Assembly (NCBI GenBank): GCA_024643915.1
Contig: JAHEMB010000259.1
Location: 1-5,991, forward strand
From: Rhodothermaceae bacterium
Lineage (GTDB): Bacteria > Bacteroidota > Rhodothermia > Rhodothermales > JAHEMB01
Length of the DNA: 5,991 bases
Direction: 5' to 3'
The notes beneath the pieces were generated by a model. It searched no databases, was not told the DNA's origin, and saw only the letters and a program-made list of their open reading frames with translations. Of this stretch, positions 5,580 through 5,991 are shown piece after piece; within the stretch, counting starts at the first letter, position 1; each line of letters starts with the position of its first letter. The position numbers and the translations under genes are program-made.

Positions 5580-5991
5580 TCAGAGCGTTTCGAGGAGGGC
5601 CAGCCAGCGTGCCCAGGCAGCTTCAAGTGCCGCCGCGTTAGGGTCGCCAGCTTCAGCCTCAACGCCCCGTCGCATGAAACCGTGCCCGGCTCCTTCGTAA
5701 ACGACCGGCTCGTAGGTCTTGCCGGCGGCCTGCATCAGCGCCTCGGTTGTGGGGATGGTGGCATTAACACGGGCGTCATCGCCGCCGTAGAAACCGTGGA
5801 CCGGGGCCTCGATACGTGCAAGAGCCTCAGGGTCGTCGGGGGCAGTGCCGTAGAAAACGAAGGCAGCTTGCAGGTTCGGCCGGTTCGTGGCAAACCGGAA
5901 CGTCTGCGAGCCACCCCAGCAGAAGCCTCCTACCGCCACCTCGCCATTGGCCGCCGGCAGCCCGGATACGTAGTCCACTACTGCGTTCAAA
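5580..5991 (-). CDS. Dienelactone hydrolase family protein, C-terminal part (5' end beyond window)
   Basis: The last 137 or so codons of a - strand gene are visible; the N-terminal part lies beyond the right edge. The alpha/beta-hydrolase nucleophile elbow GGFCWGG carries Cys24 (visible numbering), Asp72 lies in YGGDDARVN, and His103 in GAGHGF. The Cys-Asp and Asp-His spacings, 48 and 31 residues, equal those of the Cys123-Asp171-His202 triad of characterised dienelactone hydrolase, so the catalytic triad is complete. The family hydrolyses dienelactones and related esters; a specific role in chlorocatechol breakdown is not supported by neighbours, and many homologues act on other esters. It is convergent with DinB with only 2 bp between stop codons, so it is not part of that operon. 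The partial start makes total length and any signal peptide unknown. Confidence 0.9.
   Translation of the reverse strand, partial: LNAVVDYVSGLPAANGEVAVGGFCWGGSQTFRFATNRPNLQAAFVFYGTAPDDPEALARIEAPVHGFYGGDDARVNATIPTTEALMQAAGKTYEPVVYEGAGHGFMRRGVEAEAGDPNAAALEAAWARWLALLETL

Noticed and set aside
5050..5580. - strand open frame, 176 codons
   Set aside because: It is antisense to the DinB gene, which carries the EHEVHHRGQ motif in the + frame.

Overview
This is a GC-rich bacterial window, roughly 60% GC in the genes and visibly lower in one intergenic stretch. It is dense with short metabolic and membrane genes and shows no rRNA, tRNA, CRISPR array or transposase. No marker gene fixes the taxon. The small membrane protein begins MKKNMGTLDR, a style I associate with Bacteroidota/Rhodothermota DUF2892 proteins. 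Nearly all starts lack a Shine-Dalgarno sequence, which is common in that group. A Bacteroidota/Rhodothermota-like origin is therefore a reasonable inference, not a demonstration.

Layout, left to right. (1) The last 40 codons of a + strand gene (2-124) face a - strand lipoprotein with a CusF/Sco-type copper-binding domain (166-510). (2) A divergent intergenic region (511-599) holds a plausible sigma70-like promoter and a small symmetric operator candidate. (3) A + strand pair follows: a metallo-beta-lactamase-fold hydrolase with a C-terminal winged helix (600-1694), then a stand-alone SCP2 lipid-binding domain (1728-2060). (4) The gap between SCP2 and the convergent ZIP metal transporter (2312-3052, -) is filled by a nested, imperfect inverted repeat of about 267 bp. 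(5) A DUF2892 small membrane protein (3239-3454, -) has a probable intrinsic terminator downstream at 3165-3185. (6) A + strand operon runs from a saccharopine-dehydrogenase-like/trans-acting enoyl reductase-type oxidoreductase (3585-4634) to a PaaI-type hotdog thioesterase (4647-5096) and a DinB-family protein (5077-5577). (7) A - strand dienelactone hydrolase (5580 to the window end) is cut by the right edge and ends 2 bp from the DinB stop.

Functionally, the oxidoreductase and thioesterase suggest acyl/lipid metabolism, and the MBL-SCP2 pair may also act on a lipid-like ester. The copper lipoprotein and the ZIP carrier are metal-handling genes, but no shared operon joins them.

The least ordinary features are the nested inverted repeat at 2057-2323 and the loss of a usually conserved metal-ligand histidine in the DinB protein. 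I found no clear multi-gene defence or mobile system.
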